Source of the DNA: Sphingobacteriales bacterium
Lineage (GTDB): Bacteria; Bacteroidota; Bacteroidia; Chitinophagales; JADIYW01
Direction: 5' to 3'
DNA: 64,000 nucleotides
Assembly: GCA_016721245.1 (NCBI GenBank)
Contig: JADKIQ010000009.1
Span: forward strand, 1 to 64,000
Of this stretch, positions 38,254 through 47,117 are shown piece by piece. The notes below the pieces were generated by a model. It made no database searches. It saw only the letters and a program-made list of their open reading frames with translations, and was not told the origin of the DNA. The position numbers and the translations under genes are program-made. How positions within the stretch are numbered: position 1 is the stretch's first letter; the number at the start of each line of letters is the position of its first letter.

Positions 38254-38274
38254 ATATAACGACAGGCTTTTTTT
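38244..38274 (+). terminator. Intrinsic terminator in the sulfite reductase leader (attenuator)
   Basis: Perfect 9-bp stem AAGCCTGTC (38,244-38,252) / GACAGGCTT (38,261-38,269), 8-nt loop, followed by a T run to 38,274. It lies 180 bp after higA and 73 bp before the reductase start. It could simply end the higBA transcript, but the Cys-rich ORF directly before it and the alternative pairing argue for attenuation. Confidence 0.85.
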
Positions 38275-38280
38275 GTAATC

Positions 38281-38336
38281 AGATTCGAGCACAGCGAGAA
38301 ATCTTGCAAGATTCCTCACGTTGTTCGGAATGACAA
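38281..38336. repeat. REP-like element with palindrome
   Basis: CAAGATTCCTCACGTTGTTC with GGAATGACAAA is the reverse complement type of the CATTCTGAGCGAAGTCGAGG repeats. It includes the perfect 12-nt palindrome ATCTTGCAAGAT. It sits between the attenuator terminator and the reductase start codon. Confidence 0.6.
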
Positions 38337-38347
38337 AAAGAAAAATT

Positions 38348-40471
38348 ATGAGCATAACCATCACCAAAAACATTTCACCGGAAGCAGCCAGAGACATTTT
38401 TGAGTTGCAGCAGAAAATCAACGCTTTTCAAAACGGCGAAATGCCGGAAGACAAATTCAAAGCCTTCCGTTTAACGCGCGGTGTGTACGGACAGCGCCAG
38501 CTCGGCGTGCAAATGTTCCGCACCAAATTTCCTTTCGGAAAAATTACGCCAAAACAATTGGTGCGCGTGGCGGAATTATCAGAACAATACGCAAGTTCCA
38601 ATTTGCATTTAACGACGCGACAAAACATACAATTACATTATGTGAAAGTCACCGATTCACCAGCCATCTGGGCAGGACTGGAAGACGTTGGCGCAACAGG
38701 CCGTGAAGCCTGCGGTAACACGGTAAGAAACATCACTGCTTCTTCCAGAGCAGGTATAGATCCGGATGAATTATTTGATGTGTCGCCGTATGCTTATGCC
38801 GCGTTCGAATTCTTTTTGCGCAATCCGATTTGTCAGGATATGGGCAGAAAAATAAAACCGGCTTTTTCCTCTTCTGATAAAGATTCTGCCTATACTTTTT
38901 TACACGATTTTGGTTTTATCCCTCGACTGGAAAATGGTCAGCGTGGCTTCAAAGTAGTAGTAGGTGGTGGCTTAGGCGCACAGGCAATCCTGGCGCAAAC
39001 AGCGTATGAATTTTTGCACGAAGATCAAATCATTCCGTTTATGGAAGCTGCCTTGCGTGTGTTCGACCGATACGGAGAGCGAGTGCGTCGTCACAAAGCG
39101 CGCATGAAATACCTGATCAAAGAAATCGGACTGGAGAAATTTATGGAGTTGGTAGAAACAGAACGAACCGCCAATAAAGTAAAGGAGTTTAAGGTAGATA
39201 CTTCTAAAGTGGATGTCGGCGAACCAACGCACAATAACATCGCACCGCAAGTGGAATTGGAACATCCGCAACGTTACGAAGACTGGTTAAAGACCAATGT
39301 GTTTGAACAAAAACAAAAAGGCTATTATGCCGTGGCTTTGAAAGTCACCAAAGGCGATGTGAAACCGGATCAGGCAAGAAAGATTGCAGAACTAGCGCAA
39401 AATTATGCTTCAGAAGATATGCGCATCACCATGAATCAGGGTATGTTGCTGAAGTTTGTACGCAAGGAGTCCTTGCCGTATTTCTATCAGGAATTAAACA
39501 AAATGGGCTTTGCCAATCCGGGTTTCGATACCATTGCAGATGTAACGACCTGTCCCGGAACAGACACTTGTAACCTGGGTGTAACAAACAGTATGACGCT
39601 TGGAAAAATTTTAGAAGATGTGATTCTGGATGAATTCTATCACCTGATTTTTGATTCGGAAATTAAAATTAAAATTAGTGGTTGTATGAATTCCTGCGGA
39701 CAGCACATGGCCGCGAATATCGGTTTACATGGCAGTTCCATAAAAGTAGGAGAATTAGTGGCTCCGGCGATGCAAGTCGTTTTAGGCGGCGGCGTGGATG
39801 TAAATGGTGTTGGAAGTGTGGGCGATAAAATTGTGAAACTGCCGACTAAACGAACACCGGAAATGCTGCGCTTCATTTTAAATGATTACGAAACCAACAG
39901 CACGGAAGGCGAGTACTTCAATGATTACTACAGACGACAAGGCAAAAATTATTTCTATACCTTGCTGAAACCATTGGCCAATGCGGATTTGTATGTGGAT
40001 GATGATTTCATCGACTACGATGGCATTTCACACTTTACCCCGGAAATTGGCGTAGGCGAGTGTGCCGGCGTGATGTACGATATGGTTGGCGGTATTATCA
40101 AGGATGCTGAAAATAAATTCGTGGAGGCGAAAGACCATTTATCCAAACATAAATATCCGGAAGCTATTTACTATGCCTACACCGGATTTGTGATTGCCGC
40201 AAAAGCATTGTTGCTGGGTAAAGATGTGGAGTGCAATACACAAATAAAAATCCTGAAAGATTTTGATGCGCATTTGGTGGCAAGCGGAGAATTTATCATA
40301 GAAGATGGTTTTGAAAATCTGGTTTTACAAATCAATCAGTTTGAACCGGAGCTGGCGTTTGCAGAAAAATACGTTGCACAATTTCATTTGTTTCTGAAAA
40401 ATGTTATTGCTTACAGAGAACAAAAAATAAGCGGTGATAAACTCGTGGTGGAAAGCAATTATAAGGCGTAA
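38348..40471 (+). CDS. Siroheme sulfite (or nitrite) reductase with C-terminal HEPN domain
   Basis: 707 aa from ATG 38,348; the frame opens slightly earlier inside a repeat. Two ferredoxin-like/siroheme half repeats occur: QLHYVKVTDSPAIWAGLEDV, and the second half with Cys402-x5-Cys408 (TCPGTDTCNLG) and Cys446-x3-Cys450 (SGCMNSCGQH), the ligands of the 4Fe-4S/siroheme centre. Residues about 590-695 form a HEPN-like helical domain (NKFVEAKDHLSKHKYPEAIY, then YTGFVIAAKALLLGK). The cysteine leader upstream favours sulfite over nitrite as substrate. Cytoplasmic; first gene of the siroheme operon. Confidence 0.85.
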   Translation: MSITITKNISPEAARDIFELQQKINAFQNGEMPEDKFKAFRLTRGVYGQRQLGVQMFRTKFPFGKITPKQLVRVAELSEQYASSNLHLTTRQNIQLHYVKVTDSPAIWAGLEDVGATGREACGNTVRNITASSRAGIDPDELFDVSPYAYAAFEFFLRNPICQDMGRKIKPAFSSSDKDSAYTFLHDFGFIPRLENGQRGFKVVVGGGLGAQAILAQTAYEFLHEDQIIPFMEAALRVFDRYGERVRRHKARMKYLIKEIGLEKFMELVETERTANKVKEFKVDTSKVDVGEPTHNNIAPQVELEHPQRYEDWLKTNVFEQKQKGYYAVALKVTKGDVKPDQARKIAELAQNYASEDMRITMNQGMLLKFVRKESLPYFYQELNKMGFANPGFDTIADVTTCPGTDTCNLGVTNSMTLGKILEDVILDEFYHLIFDSEIKIKISGCMNSCGQHMAANIGLHGSSIKVGELVAPAMQVVLGGGVDVNGVGSVGDKIVKLPTKRTPEMLRFILNDYETNSTEGEYFNDYYRRQGKNYFYTLLKPLANADLYVDDDFIDYDGISHFTPEIGVGECAGVMYDMVGGIIKDAENKFVEAKDHLSKHKYPEAIYYAYTGFVIAAKALLLGKDVECNTQIKILKDFDAHLVASGEFIIEDGFENLVLQINQFEPELAFAEKYVAQFHLFLKNVIAYREQKISGDKLVVESNYKA

Positions 40472-40474
40472 AAC

Positions 40475-41206
40475 ATGCCACAAAAAAAACTCATACTCGT
40501 TGGTGCCGGACCGGGCGATCCGGAACTGATTTCCCTGAAAGGAATCAAGGCCTTGCAGCAAGCTAATGTAGTGATGTATGATGCGCTGGTCAGTGAAGAA
40601 TTGCTACAACACGCACCCAAGGCCATCAAACTCTTTTGCGGTAAACGCGCCGGCACACACTACATGAAGCAGGATGAAATCAATCAAAAGATAGTAGAAC
40701 AGGCTAATTTGCATGGAGTGGTGGTGCGTTTAAAGGGCGGCGATCCGTTTATCTTCGGACGCGGACAGGAAGAAATAGAATACGCCGAAAAACATGGCAT
40801 TCCGGCGGAAATAGTTCCCGGCATTTCCAGTGCCACCGCCTTGGCTACCTTGCGTCAAATTCCGCTGACGAAACGCGGTATTACAGAAAGTGTCTGGATT
40901 ACCACAGGCACCACTTCCTGCGGTGAATTATCGGAAGATATAGAACTGGCGGCACAATCTACCGCTACGGTGGTGATTTTAATGGGCATCGGCAAACTGG
41001 TGGAAATTGTCAGTTTGTTTACCAAATACAAAACAGCGCATTATCCGATTGCGATTATACAAAACGGAACCTTGCCCGATGAAAAAATCGTGTGCGGCCA
41101 TTTGTCCACCATTCAGCAAAAAGTGCTGGAAGCAAACATCAGTTCACCGGCAGTTATCATCGTGGGTAAGGTGGTGGATTGTTCGCAGATACTGCACATT
41201 CGATAA
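40475..41206 (+). CDS. cobA: Uroporphyrinogen-III C-methyltransferase (siroheme pathway)
   Basis: 243 aa SUMT. LILVGAGPGDPELISLKGIK opening, VRLKGGDPFIFGRGQEE, EIVPGISSATALATLRQIPLT (in two parts) and VILMGIGKL define the SAM-binding tetrapyrrole methylase that makes precorrin-2. Only 3 nt after the reductase gene, so it supplies siroheme to it. Single-domain form; the dehydrogenase part is the next gene. Confidence 0.95.
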   Translation: MPQKKLILVGAGPGDPELISLKGIKALQQANVVMYDALVSEELLQHAPKAIKLFCGKRAGTHYMKQDEINQKIVEQANLHGVVVRLKGGDPFIFGRGQEEIEYAEKHGIPAEIVPGISSATALATLRQIPLTKRGITESVWITTGTTSCGELSEDIELAAQSTATVVILMGIGKLVEIVSLFTKYKTAHYPIAIIQNGTLPDEKIVCGHLSTIQQKVLEANISSPAVIIVGKVVDCSQILHIR

Positions 41207-41291
41207 ACTTCAGAAACTTAACAGGTTTCAGTATCTTAGCAAATAAACTGGTGTTGGTTTTAAATTCATCCAATAATCTAATTATCCGATA

Positions 41292-41309
41292 AATCCTGAT
41301 TCAGACAAG
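41292..41309 (+). repeat. Dispersed repeat tail ending in TTCAGACAA (copy B)
   Basis: AAATCCTGATTCAGACAA immediately before the precorrin-2 dehydrogenase start at 41,314. It shares AAATC and TTCAGACAA with copies A and C in the same orientation. Confidence 0.5.
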
Positions 41310-41313
41310 AATA

Positions 41314-41892
41314 ATGAATACTTTATATCCCATATTTCTAAAAACAGAAAACTTCCATATCCTGATTGTTGGAGGCGGAATAGTGGGCACGGAAAAATTA
41401 TCATTTATTTTAAAGAACTCTCCGGAGTCCAATATTACATTGGTAGCTAAAGAAATTTCTCCCGAAATTCGGTCGATTGTCGACCGTCGACCATCAATAG
41501 TTTTGATAGAGAAAGCATTTGAGTCATCTGATTTAGAAAATAAACAACTTGCCATTGCAGCCACCGCAGATAAAGCTTTAAACGAAAGAATTTATCGCGC
41601 GGCGAAAGCAAAAAGCATCTTGATAAATGTGGCCGATACACCTGAACTATGCGATTTTTATTTAGGAAGTATTGTGACCAAAGGCGATTTAAAAATTGCC
41701 ATTTCCACCAATGGAAAATCACCGACTTTGAGTAAACGTATCCGCGAATTTTTTGAAGACATCTTACCGGATAACATCAATGATTTGATTTTAAATCTCA
41801 ATGAATACAGAAAAACATTAAAAGGAAATTTCGAAGAAAAAGTAGACGCGTTGAACGAAATCACCAAGTCGTTTAAAAACAAGAAAGAGTAA
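41314..41892 (+). CDS. Precorrin-2 dehydrogenase / sirohydrochlorin ferrochelatase (CysG N-terminal type)
   Basis: 192 aa. MNTLYPIFLKTENFHILIVG leads into the NAD loop GGGIVGTEKL. NVADTPELCDFYLGSIVTKG and KIAISTNGKSPTLSKRIREF are the conserved CysG/Met8p blocks, including the catalytic Asp and the Ser of SPTLS. It completes siroheme synthesis after CobA. Length matches the stand-alone enzyme. Confidence 0.92.
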   Translation: MNTLYPIFLKTENFHILIVGGGIVGTEKLSFILKNSPESNITLVAKEISPEIRSIVDRRPSIVLIEKAFESSDLENKQLAIAATADKALNERIYRAAKAKSILINVADTPELCDFYLGSIVTKGDLKIAISTNGKSPTLSKRIREFFEDILPDNINDLILNLNEYRKTLKGNFEEKVDALNEITKSFKNKKE

Positions 41893-41895
41893 AAA

Positions 41896-43269
41896 TCAGG
41901 ATGCTTTCTTTTCTTTAGGAAACAAATGAAAACAATAAAAGCCATAACCTGATAAAATGCTGTACATGGCTGTGATGGGAAGTTTAAAACGCACAATGGG
42001 AAGTTTTCCGTAAATCAATAAAAAATATAGGACGGCTCCGCCGAACAAAAATAGCAGCAGGTATTCTTTATTTTTTAGGGTGTAAAACACACCTATAAAA
42101 CCATACAAATAACATAGCATTAAAAACACCACAATGAACAAACCCAACACCACTTCAGCAGGAGATTTTGTCAGCACGAATTTTTTAGCCAACTGAAAAA
42201 TACCGGTAGTATATCTTTCTTCGTCACTCCATTTTTTATTTTTCACGTGCAGTTTATCCAGCATGTTTTGCGTACCCATGTTCAGCATGAGTTTCACCAT
42301 GCCTATGAAATGGAGTTTTAAATAAGCTATCCTGTGTTCTTTTAAATACGCATCTGCATATTTTCCGTATACATCCGTTGTTTTAAACGTTAAATTATTC
42401 CAGATTTTAGCACTGTTTTCAGGAAGGTTTTTTAAAGATGGATTTTCCGTTTTTATTTTAGTCAGAAAACTATCAATGATTGCTCCGTTGCTTTTATAGG
42501 TTAAAGAATGTTCGGTCAGCGGGACACTGTACACCAGTTTATCAAAACCAACAATGGAAGAAATGGCAAAATGCTGATATTTGATTTGATTTCTCAGCAG
42601 CCAGGGAAGGGCAATAAAAAAAGGTATCAATAAATAAACGGCACTGTATTTTAATCTTGTTTTCAAATCCAGTTTTATCCAGATGAAACACAATAAAATT
42701 AAAGCGATTGGAAAAAATTGTATCACCGGTTTGGTCAGAACATTGATGCCCAGAATAACAGCACTAATCAAAATACTTTTGAAATCTTTGCACAGCATTC
42801 CTTTGATAAAATAATACACCGTAAGAATAAACAAAAACGCAAAGAAAGTATCTGAAAACAGCCAGCTGGCAAATGTAATCTGATGCGGGTCCATTGCCAT
42901 AATAAAACCTGCCACCAAACCCACTTTTCTGTTAAAGCTTAATTCACCGATTTTAAAAACGACATAAATACTCAACACGCTGAGTAATATCTGAAACAAC
43001 AATACGATATACGGATGTATACCAAACACTGCATAAATTAACGCAATAAAAGCAGGATAAACCGGAGTTCTGAAAACATTATCAGCAAACCCAAATGTTT
43101 TCAACAAGGCAATACCAAGATAATGATACTGTACGGCATCACCATTTAATACTAAGGTTTTTTCTACTTCCGCATCCCAGGGCTGGTAAATAAAAAAGAA
43201 CACCAGACGAAGCAATAGCGCCAATGCCAGAATGGCTACTAATTTTTTATCTTTTATGAACGTAAACAT
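41896..43269 (-). CDS. GT-C family glycosyltransferase (ArnT/PMT_2-like membrane protein)
   Basis: 457 aa from the start MFTFIKDKKLVAIL. The frame extends to 43,320, but a TATATTTG promoter element of the divergent gene lies in the extension. About eleven membrane helices. The first outer loop has DAEVEKTLVLNGDAVQYHYL (acidic catalytic residues), then NVFRTPVYPAFIALIYAVFG, the RTPxYP signature of this group. It transfers a sugar from a polyprenyl phosphate donor. Only 3 nt from the convergent gene. Confidence 0.83.
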   Translation of the reverse strand: MFTFIKDKKLVAILALALLLRLVFFFIYQPWDAEVEKTLVLNGDAVQYHYLGIALLKTFGFADNVFRTPVYPAFIALIYAVFGIHPYIVLLFQILLSVLSIYVVFKIGELSFNRKVGLVAGFIMAMDPHQITFASWLFSDTFFAFLFILTVYYFIKGMLCKDFKSILISAVILGINVLTKPVIQFFPIALILLCFIWIKLDLKTRLKYSAVYLLIPFFIALPWLLRNQIKYQHFAISSIVGFDKLVYSVPLTEHSLTYKSNGAIIDSFLTKIKTENPSLKNLPENSAKIWNNLTFKTTDVYGKYADAYLKEHRIAYLKLHFIGMVKLMLNMGTQNMLDKLHVKNKKWSDEERYTTGIFQLAKKFVLTKSPAEVVLGLFIVVFLMLCYLYGFIGVFYTLKNKEYLLLFLFGGAVLYFLLIYGKLPIVRFKLPITAMYSILSGYGFYCFHLFPKEKKAS

Positions 43270-43296
43270 TAGAATTAATCGATTAGCCAAAAATAC

Positions 43297-43304
43297 TATA
43301 TTTG
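43297..43304 (+). promoter_or_regulatory. Candidate -7 promoter element (TATATTTG) for the methyltransferase gene
   Basis: TATATTTG matches the Bacteroidota -7 consensus TAnnTTTG exactly and lies 50 nt before the start at 43,355. No clear TTG is found at the expected -33 position, so support is partial. Confidence 0.4.
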
Positions 43305-43354
43305 CACTTATTTCGGTCACAAAAATATATTTTCAAGAAACACCACCACAATAG

Positions 43355-44074
43355 ATGTACGATTTCCATTTTAAAGATATTGATGTTGAAGGACAAACCA
43401 CTTTAGAAGCAATTGACAAAGCAGATAATTTCAATGAATGGATGTATCAGACGATTAAACCGTATTGCAAAGGAAAGGTATTGGAGATTGGCAGTGGTAT
43501 CGGGAATATTTCCAGGTATTTTCTACGCGACAATTTTGATATTACCTTCAGCGATATAAGAACCAGTTATTGTGATGTATTGCTTCAGAAATTTCCTGCT
43601 TCCAAAATCGTTGAAATAGATTTAGTTGATAAAGATTTTGACAATAAATTTGCCTCCTTAGCAGGAACTTTTGATACGGTGTATGCCTTAAATGTGGTGG
43701 AGCACATAAAAGACGATAATCTCGCGATACAGAATGCTAAAAAGCTGTTGAAAGACGGCGGTAATATTATCATTCTGGTGCCGGCGTATCAGGCTTTATA
43801 CAACAGATTTGATACGGTGCTTGAACATTACAGAAGATACAACGAACAAATGCTGAATACTTTAATTGCTAAACACTTTACCGTTATTCATTCCCGGTAT
43901 TTCAATTTTATCGGCATTTTCGGTTGGTTTTTTTCAGGCTCTATTTTAAAAAAGAAAACTGTACCCGCCGGTCAAATGACACTGTTTAATAAACTGGTTG
44001 CACTTTTTAAACTGGCTGATAAAATACTGTTTAACAAAGCCGGACTTTCCGTTATCAGTGTGGGCAAAAAATAA
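43355..44074 (+). CDS. Class I SAM-dependent methyltransferase
   Basis: 239 aa. GKVLEIGSGIGNISRYFLRD is the SAM loop near residue 45, ITFSDIRTSYC the second strand acidic residue, and FDTVYALNVVEHIKDD motif II. LKDGGNIIILVPAYQALYNR fits the UbiE/Methyltransf_23 type. A hydrophobic stretch near residue 190 (FIGIFGWFFSG) may touch the membrane. Divergent from a GT-C gene, so a lipid-linked or glycan substrate is possible. Confidence 0.88.
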   Translation: MYDFHFKDIDVEGQTTLEAIDKADNFNEWMYQTIKPYCKGKVLEIGSGIGNISRYFLRDNFDITFSDIRTSYCDVLLQKFPASKIVEIDLVDKDFDNKFASLAGTFDTVYALNVVEHIKDDNLAIQNAKKLLKDGGNIIILVPAYQALYNRFDTVLEHYRRYNEQMLNTLIAKHFTVIHSRYFNFIGIFGWFFSGSILKKKTVPAGQMTLFNKLVALFKLADKILFNKAGLSVISVGKK

Positions 44075-44124
44075 ATTACGCTTTCATTCTCCTTTTAAAA
44101 GAAATTTATTTCTATCTTTCTTTT

Positions 44125-44811
44125 ATGCAAAAAGTTCAACTTCCTTTATTAAACCGAACCATAGATGCTTATTTATACGAAGCAGCATCCGATGAAAAGA
44201 GACCCGGTATTTTATTCCTGCCCGATTTAACAGGCATTCGCGACACCACTCACAAGAGCGCGGAAATCCTGAGCAATGAAGGCGATTATAATGTGCTGAT
44301 TCCGGATTTATACAGCGGAGGATCTTCATTACAGAAATATTGTGTACAGTTTTTAATGAGCAGTCTGGTGAGAAACAATGAACCAACGGGCAATGCTCCA
44401 CTGGCAGAATTTTTTGAAATCTTAGATCAGTTTAAAGAATTTGAAAACGTAGATGAGCATAATATTGGGGTGGTGGGACAATGCCTCACCGGTGGTTTTG
44501 TTTTACACGCAGCTATTCGTCCCGAAGTAAAAGCGCCCGTGGTGTTTCATCATTCCTTCGGATTGAAAGGAAGCGGCATTCCTAAAACTTGTTCCTCTTT
44601 AATTGATAAGAAAGTACAGGGACATTTTGCTTATGTTGATCCGATGTGTCCGGTATGGCGCGTAAAACAACTGGAAACGGAACTGCACGGAAATCTGGAA
44701 CCGCACTGGTACAATTTGCCGCACGGTATTCCGCATTTATTTTTTAATACAGAACAGGGAAAACATGCCTTTGAACGTATGGGCAACTTTTTTCAGGAGC
44801 AATTGAAATAA
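44125..44811 (+). CDS. Dienelactone hydrolase family protein
   Basis: 228 aa alpha/beta hydrolase. RPGILFLPDLTGIRDTTHKS, VLIPDLYSGG and VVGQCLTGGFVLHAA, where Cys120 is the nucleophile of the G-x-C-x-G-G elbow. A late PHGIPHLFF holds the catalytic His. Acts on lactones or small esters. Monocistronic, no pathway partner nearby. Confidence 0.9.
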   Translation: MQKVQLPLLNRTIDAYLYEAASDEKRPGILFLPDLTGIRDTTHKSAEILSNEGDYNVLIPDLYSGGSSLQKYCVQFLMSSLVRNNEPTGNAPLAEFFEILDQFKEFENVDEHNIGVVGQCLTGGFVLHAAIRPEVKAPVVFHHSFGLKGSGIPKTCSSLIDKKVQGHFAYVDPMCPVWRVKQLETELHGNLEPHWYNLPHGIPHLFFNTEQGKHAFERMGNFFQEQLK

Positions 44812-44835
44812 TTTTCTTGTCAACACTGTGATTAA

Positions 44836-44918
44836 TTTGATTTGCAAGATGAGTATGATTTTATATCACAGTGATATCCTGTAAATCATATCTATCACAC
44901 AAATCAAAGTTCAGACAA
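44836..44918 (+). repeat. Palindromic intergenic element with nested inverted repeats and TTCAGACAA tail (copy C)
   Basis: Three nested arms: TTTGATTTG (44,836-44,844) / CAAATCAAA (44,900-44,908), TATGATTT (44,854-44,861) / AAATCATA (44,883-44,890) and ATATCAC (44,863-44,869) / GTGATAT (44,871-44,877) around one A. The tail GTTCAGACAA follows directly. The whole unit could fold as one long interrupted hairpin. Copies A and B keep only the tail. Confidence 0.75.
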
Positions 44919-44925
44919 AATAAAA

Positions 44926-44949
44926 AAACCCGACCAAATGGTCGGGTTT
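44926..44949 (-). terminator. Intrinsic terminator of glnA
   Basis: 10-bp perfect stem AAACCCGACC / GGTCGGGTTT with the loop AAAT. On the minus strand it follows the glnA stop by about 38 nt and runs into a seven-T tract. Weak T-richness on the other side allows some bidirectional use. Confidence 0.9.
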
Positions 44950-44987
44950 CTCTTTATGCGAATTTATAATTAATAACGAGTCATTAA

Positions 44988-46010
44988 TTACACTTTCGCT
45001 GTTTTCACAGTTTTTACAATTCTTGCAGCTACTTTATACGGATCAGCAGCAGAGTTTGGACGACGGTCTTCCAACCAGCCTTTCCAGCCTTTTTCTACCG
45101 CTGCAATCGGAATACGAATAGAAGCACCTCTGTCAGAAACACCATAACTGAAGGTGTCGATAGATTGTGTTTCGTGTTTTCCTGTTAAGCGTTGTTCGTT
45201 ATCTGCACCATACACCGCGATGTGTTCTTTTACAAACGGAGCGAATGATTCGCAGATAGCGTTAAAATCTTCTTGTTTGCCGCTTGTACGTAATACGTTG
45301 TTAGAGAAGTTAGCATGCATACCGGAACCATTCCAGTCTGTAGCACCCAGTGGTTTGCAATGCCAGTTAATAGCATAATCGTATTTCTCAGCCGTTCTTT
45401 CTAATAAATAGCGGGCAATCCATGTTTGGTCGCCGGCAGCTTTAGCGCCTTTTGCAAACACCTGGAATTCCCATTGTCCTATAGCCACCTCTGCGTTGAT
45501 ACCTTCTACATTTAAACCAGCTTCTAAACATAAATCTAAATGCTCTTCCACGATATCACGACCCACTGCTTTTCCTGCACCAACAGAACAGTAATAAGGA
45601 CCCTGAGGACCAGGCTCGCCGCTTGGAGTAAACTCTCCCCAGCCAATAGGTTTATTTGTTACCGGATTCCAGATAAAATATTCCTGCTCGAAACCGAACC
45701 AGAAATCATTGTCATCATCGTCAATTGTTGCACGTCCGTTAGATTCATGAGCCGTACCGTCTGCAGATAAAACCTCACACATCACCAGGTAACCAAATTT
45801 GCGATCCGGATCCGGACAGATAAATACCGGTTTCAATAAGCAGTCAGAGGAACCGCCGGGTGCCTGTTCTGTGGACGAACCATCAAAACACCAGGTAGGA
45901 CAATCTTCCAGTTTTCCGGTGAAATCTCTTTCAATTCTCGTTTTGCTACGAAGGCTTTGTGTAGGCTTGTAACCATCTAACCAAATGTACTCTAATTTCG
46001 CGTAAGACAT
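44988..46010 (-). CDS. glnA: Glutamine synthetase, short eukaryote-like type II
   Basis: 340 aa, far shorter than bacterial GSI (about 470) or GSIII (about 700). MSYAKLEYIWLDGYKPTQSL, WCFDGSSTEQAPGGSSDCLL, DFWFGFEQEYFIW (metal glutamates), INAEVAIGQWEFQVF, GSGMHANFSN and RGASIRIPIAAVEKGWKGWL are the GSII blocks. It makes glutamine from glutamate and ammonia, the entry of nitrogen into metabolism. Monocistronic with its own terminator. Confidence 0.95.
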   Translation of the reverse strand: MSYAKLEYIWLDGYKPTQSLRSKTRIERDFTGKLEDCPTWCFDGSSTEQAPGGSSDCLLKPVFICPDPDRKFGYLVMCEVLSADGTAHESNGRATIDDDDNDFWFGFEQEYFIWNPVTNKPIGWGEFTPSGEPGPQGPYYCSVGAGKAVGRDIVEEHLDLCLEAGLNVEGINAEVAIGQWEFQVFAKGAKAAGDQTWIARYLLERTAEKYDYAINWHCKPLGATDWNGSGMHANFSNNVLRTSGKQEDFNAICESFAPFVKEHIAVYGADNEQRLTGKHETQSIDTFSYGVSDRGASIRIPIAAVEKGWKGWLEDRRPNSAADPYKVAARIVKTVKTAKV

Positions 46011-46218
46011 GTTATAACTTTTAAAATGTGAATAATTTATTCTTCTTGTTATACAAATATGGCGAAAAGTAAAAAATAAACAGAGTTTTGCTTAGTTAAG
46101 TTAATTTTAAAAGATTATTACTTAAAAACAGTTAGACAGCACAAATACACCTAATTTTAATAAAAAAGATACCGATTTTGCTTCCTAAGCTTCAGAATAC
46201 TTCTTACTTTTAAGAAAT

Positions 46219-47001
46219 ATGGCGGAAGAAAAACGCAAAATAGAGGTTTGTATCATTTCAGATATCCATTTGGGTACGCGAGCTTGTCATGCCGCCGAAC
46301 TCAACCGTTATCTGAAAAGTATAGATCCAACCATACTGATTATAAACGGCGACTGGCTGGACATCTGGAATTTCGGGGCGGGCTATTTTCCGCAGGAACA
46401 TATTGAAAATGTGTTTCTGGTGTTGGATATGGCGCGGCAGGGAATTCCGGTGTATTATGTAACCGGCAACCACGACGACCATATGCGTAATTTCTCTGGG
46501 TATAAATTTGACACTTTGCAGTTGCGAGATGAAATTGTGCTGGAACTTGATGGAAAAAAACATTGGATTTTTCATGGCGACAAATACGATTTATCGGTGG
46601 GCGGCTCTGCGCGCTGGCTGGCAAAACTGGGCGGCAGAACCTATGACACCATCTGGCAGGCTAATCGCTACATCAATAATATCCGGATGAAATACGGAAA
46701 AGACAAGATTTTTATCTCTAAATATATTAAGGACAAAGTAAAATCTATTGTAAAAAGTAAAGTACAGGATTTTGAAGATGTTGCCATAGAAATCGGTATT
46801 GAAGAAGGCTACGATTTTATCATCTGCGGACACATACACAAACCGCAAATCAGAGAAGTCTCTACAGAAAATGGAAAAGCCATGTATCTCAACAGCGGCG
46901 ACTGGGTGGAAAATCTTACTGCGTTGGAATATGCAAACGGAGAATGGGATTTATTTTATTATCAACACGATTTACAATACAAAGATATCGACAGAACATA
47001 A
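46219..47001 (+). CDS. UDP-2,3-diacylglucosamine diphosphatase-like metallophosphoesterase (LpxH family)
   Basis: 260 aa. All five calcineurin-type metal motifs are present: ISDIHLGTRACHAAEL, INGDWLDIW, TGNHDDH, FHGDKYDLS and CGHIHKPQI. The order and the GDWLDIW form match the LpxH relatives widespread in Bacteroidota, which remove UMP in lipid A synthesis. A different phosphoester substrate cannot be excluded. Confidence 0.85.
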   Translation: MAEEKRKIEVCIISDIHLGTRACHAAELNRYLKSIDPTILIINGDWLDIWNFGAGYFPQEHIENVFLVLDMARQGIPVYYVTGNHDDHMRNFSGYKFDTLQLRDEIVLELDGKKHWIFHGDKYDLSVGGSARWLAKLGGRTYDTIWQANRYINNIRMKYGKDKIFISKYIKDKVKSIVKSKVQDFEDVAIEIGIEEGYDFIICGHIHKPQIREVSTENGKAMYLNSGDWVENLTALEYANGEWDLFYYQHDLQYKDIDRT

Positions 47002-47117
47002 ATTCTCACAACATTCACCTATTCTTACTACTTTCTACTCACGACTTACTGCTATTATCCACATTTCCACAATGTACATATTCGCTTATTTTTCATTAAA
47101 ACAATTGACAATATGTA

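Noticed and set aside
43270..43320. N-terminal extension of the GT-C gene (MTEISANIVFLANRLIL)
   Set aside because: It covers the promoter element of the divergent methyltransferase gene and is not needed for the first membrane helix.
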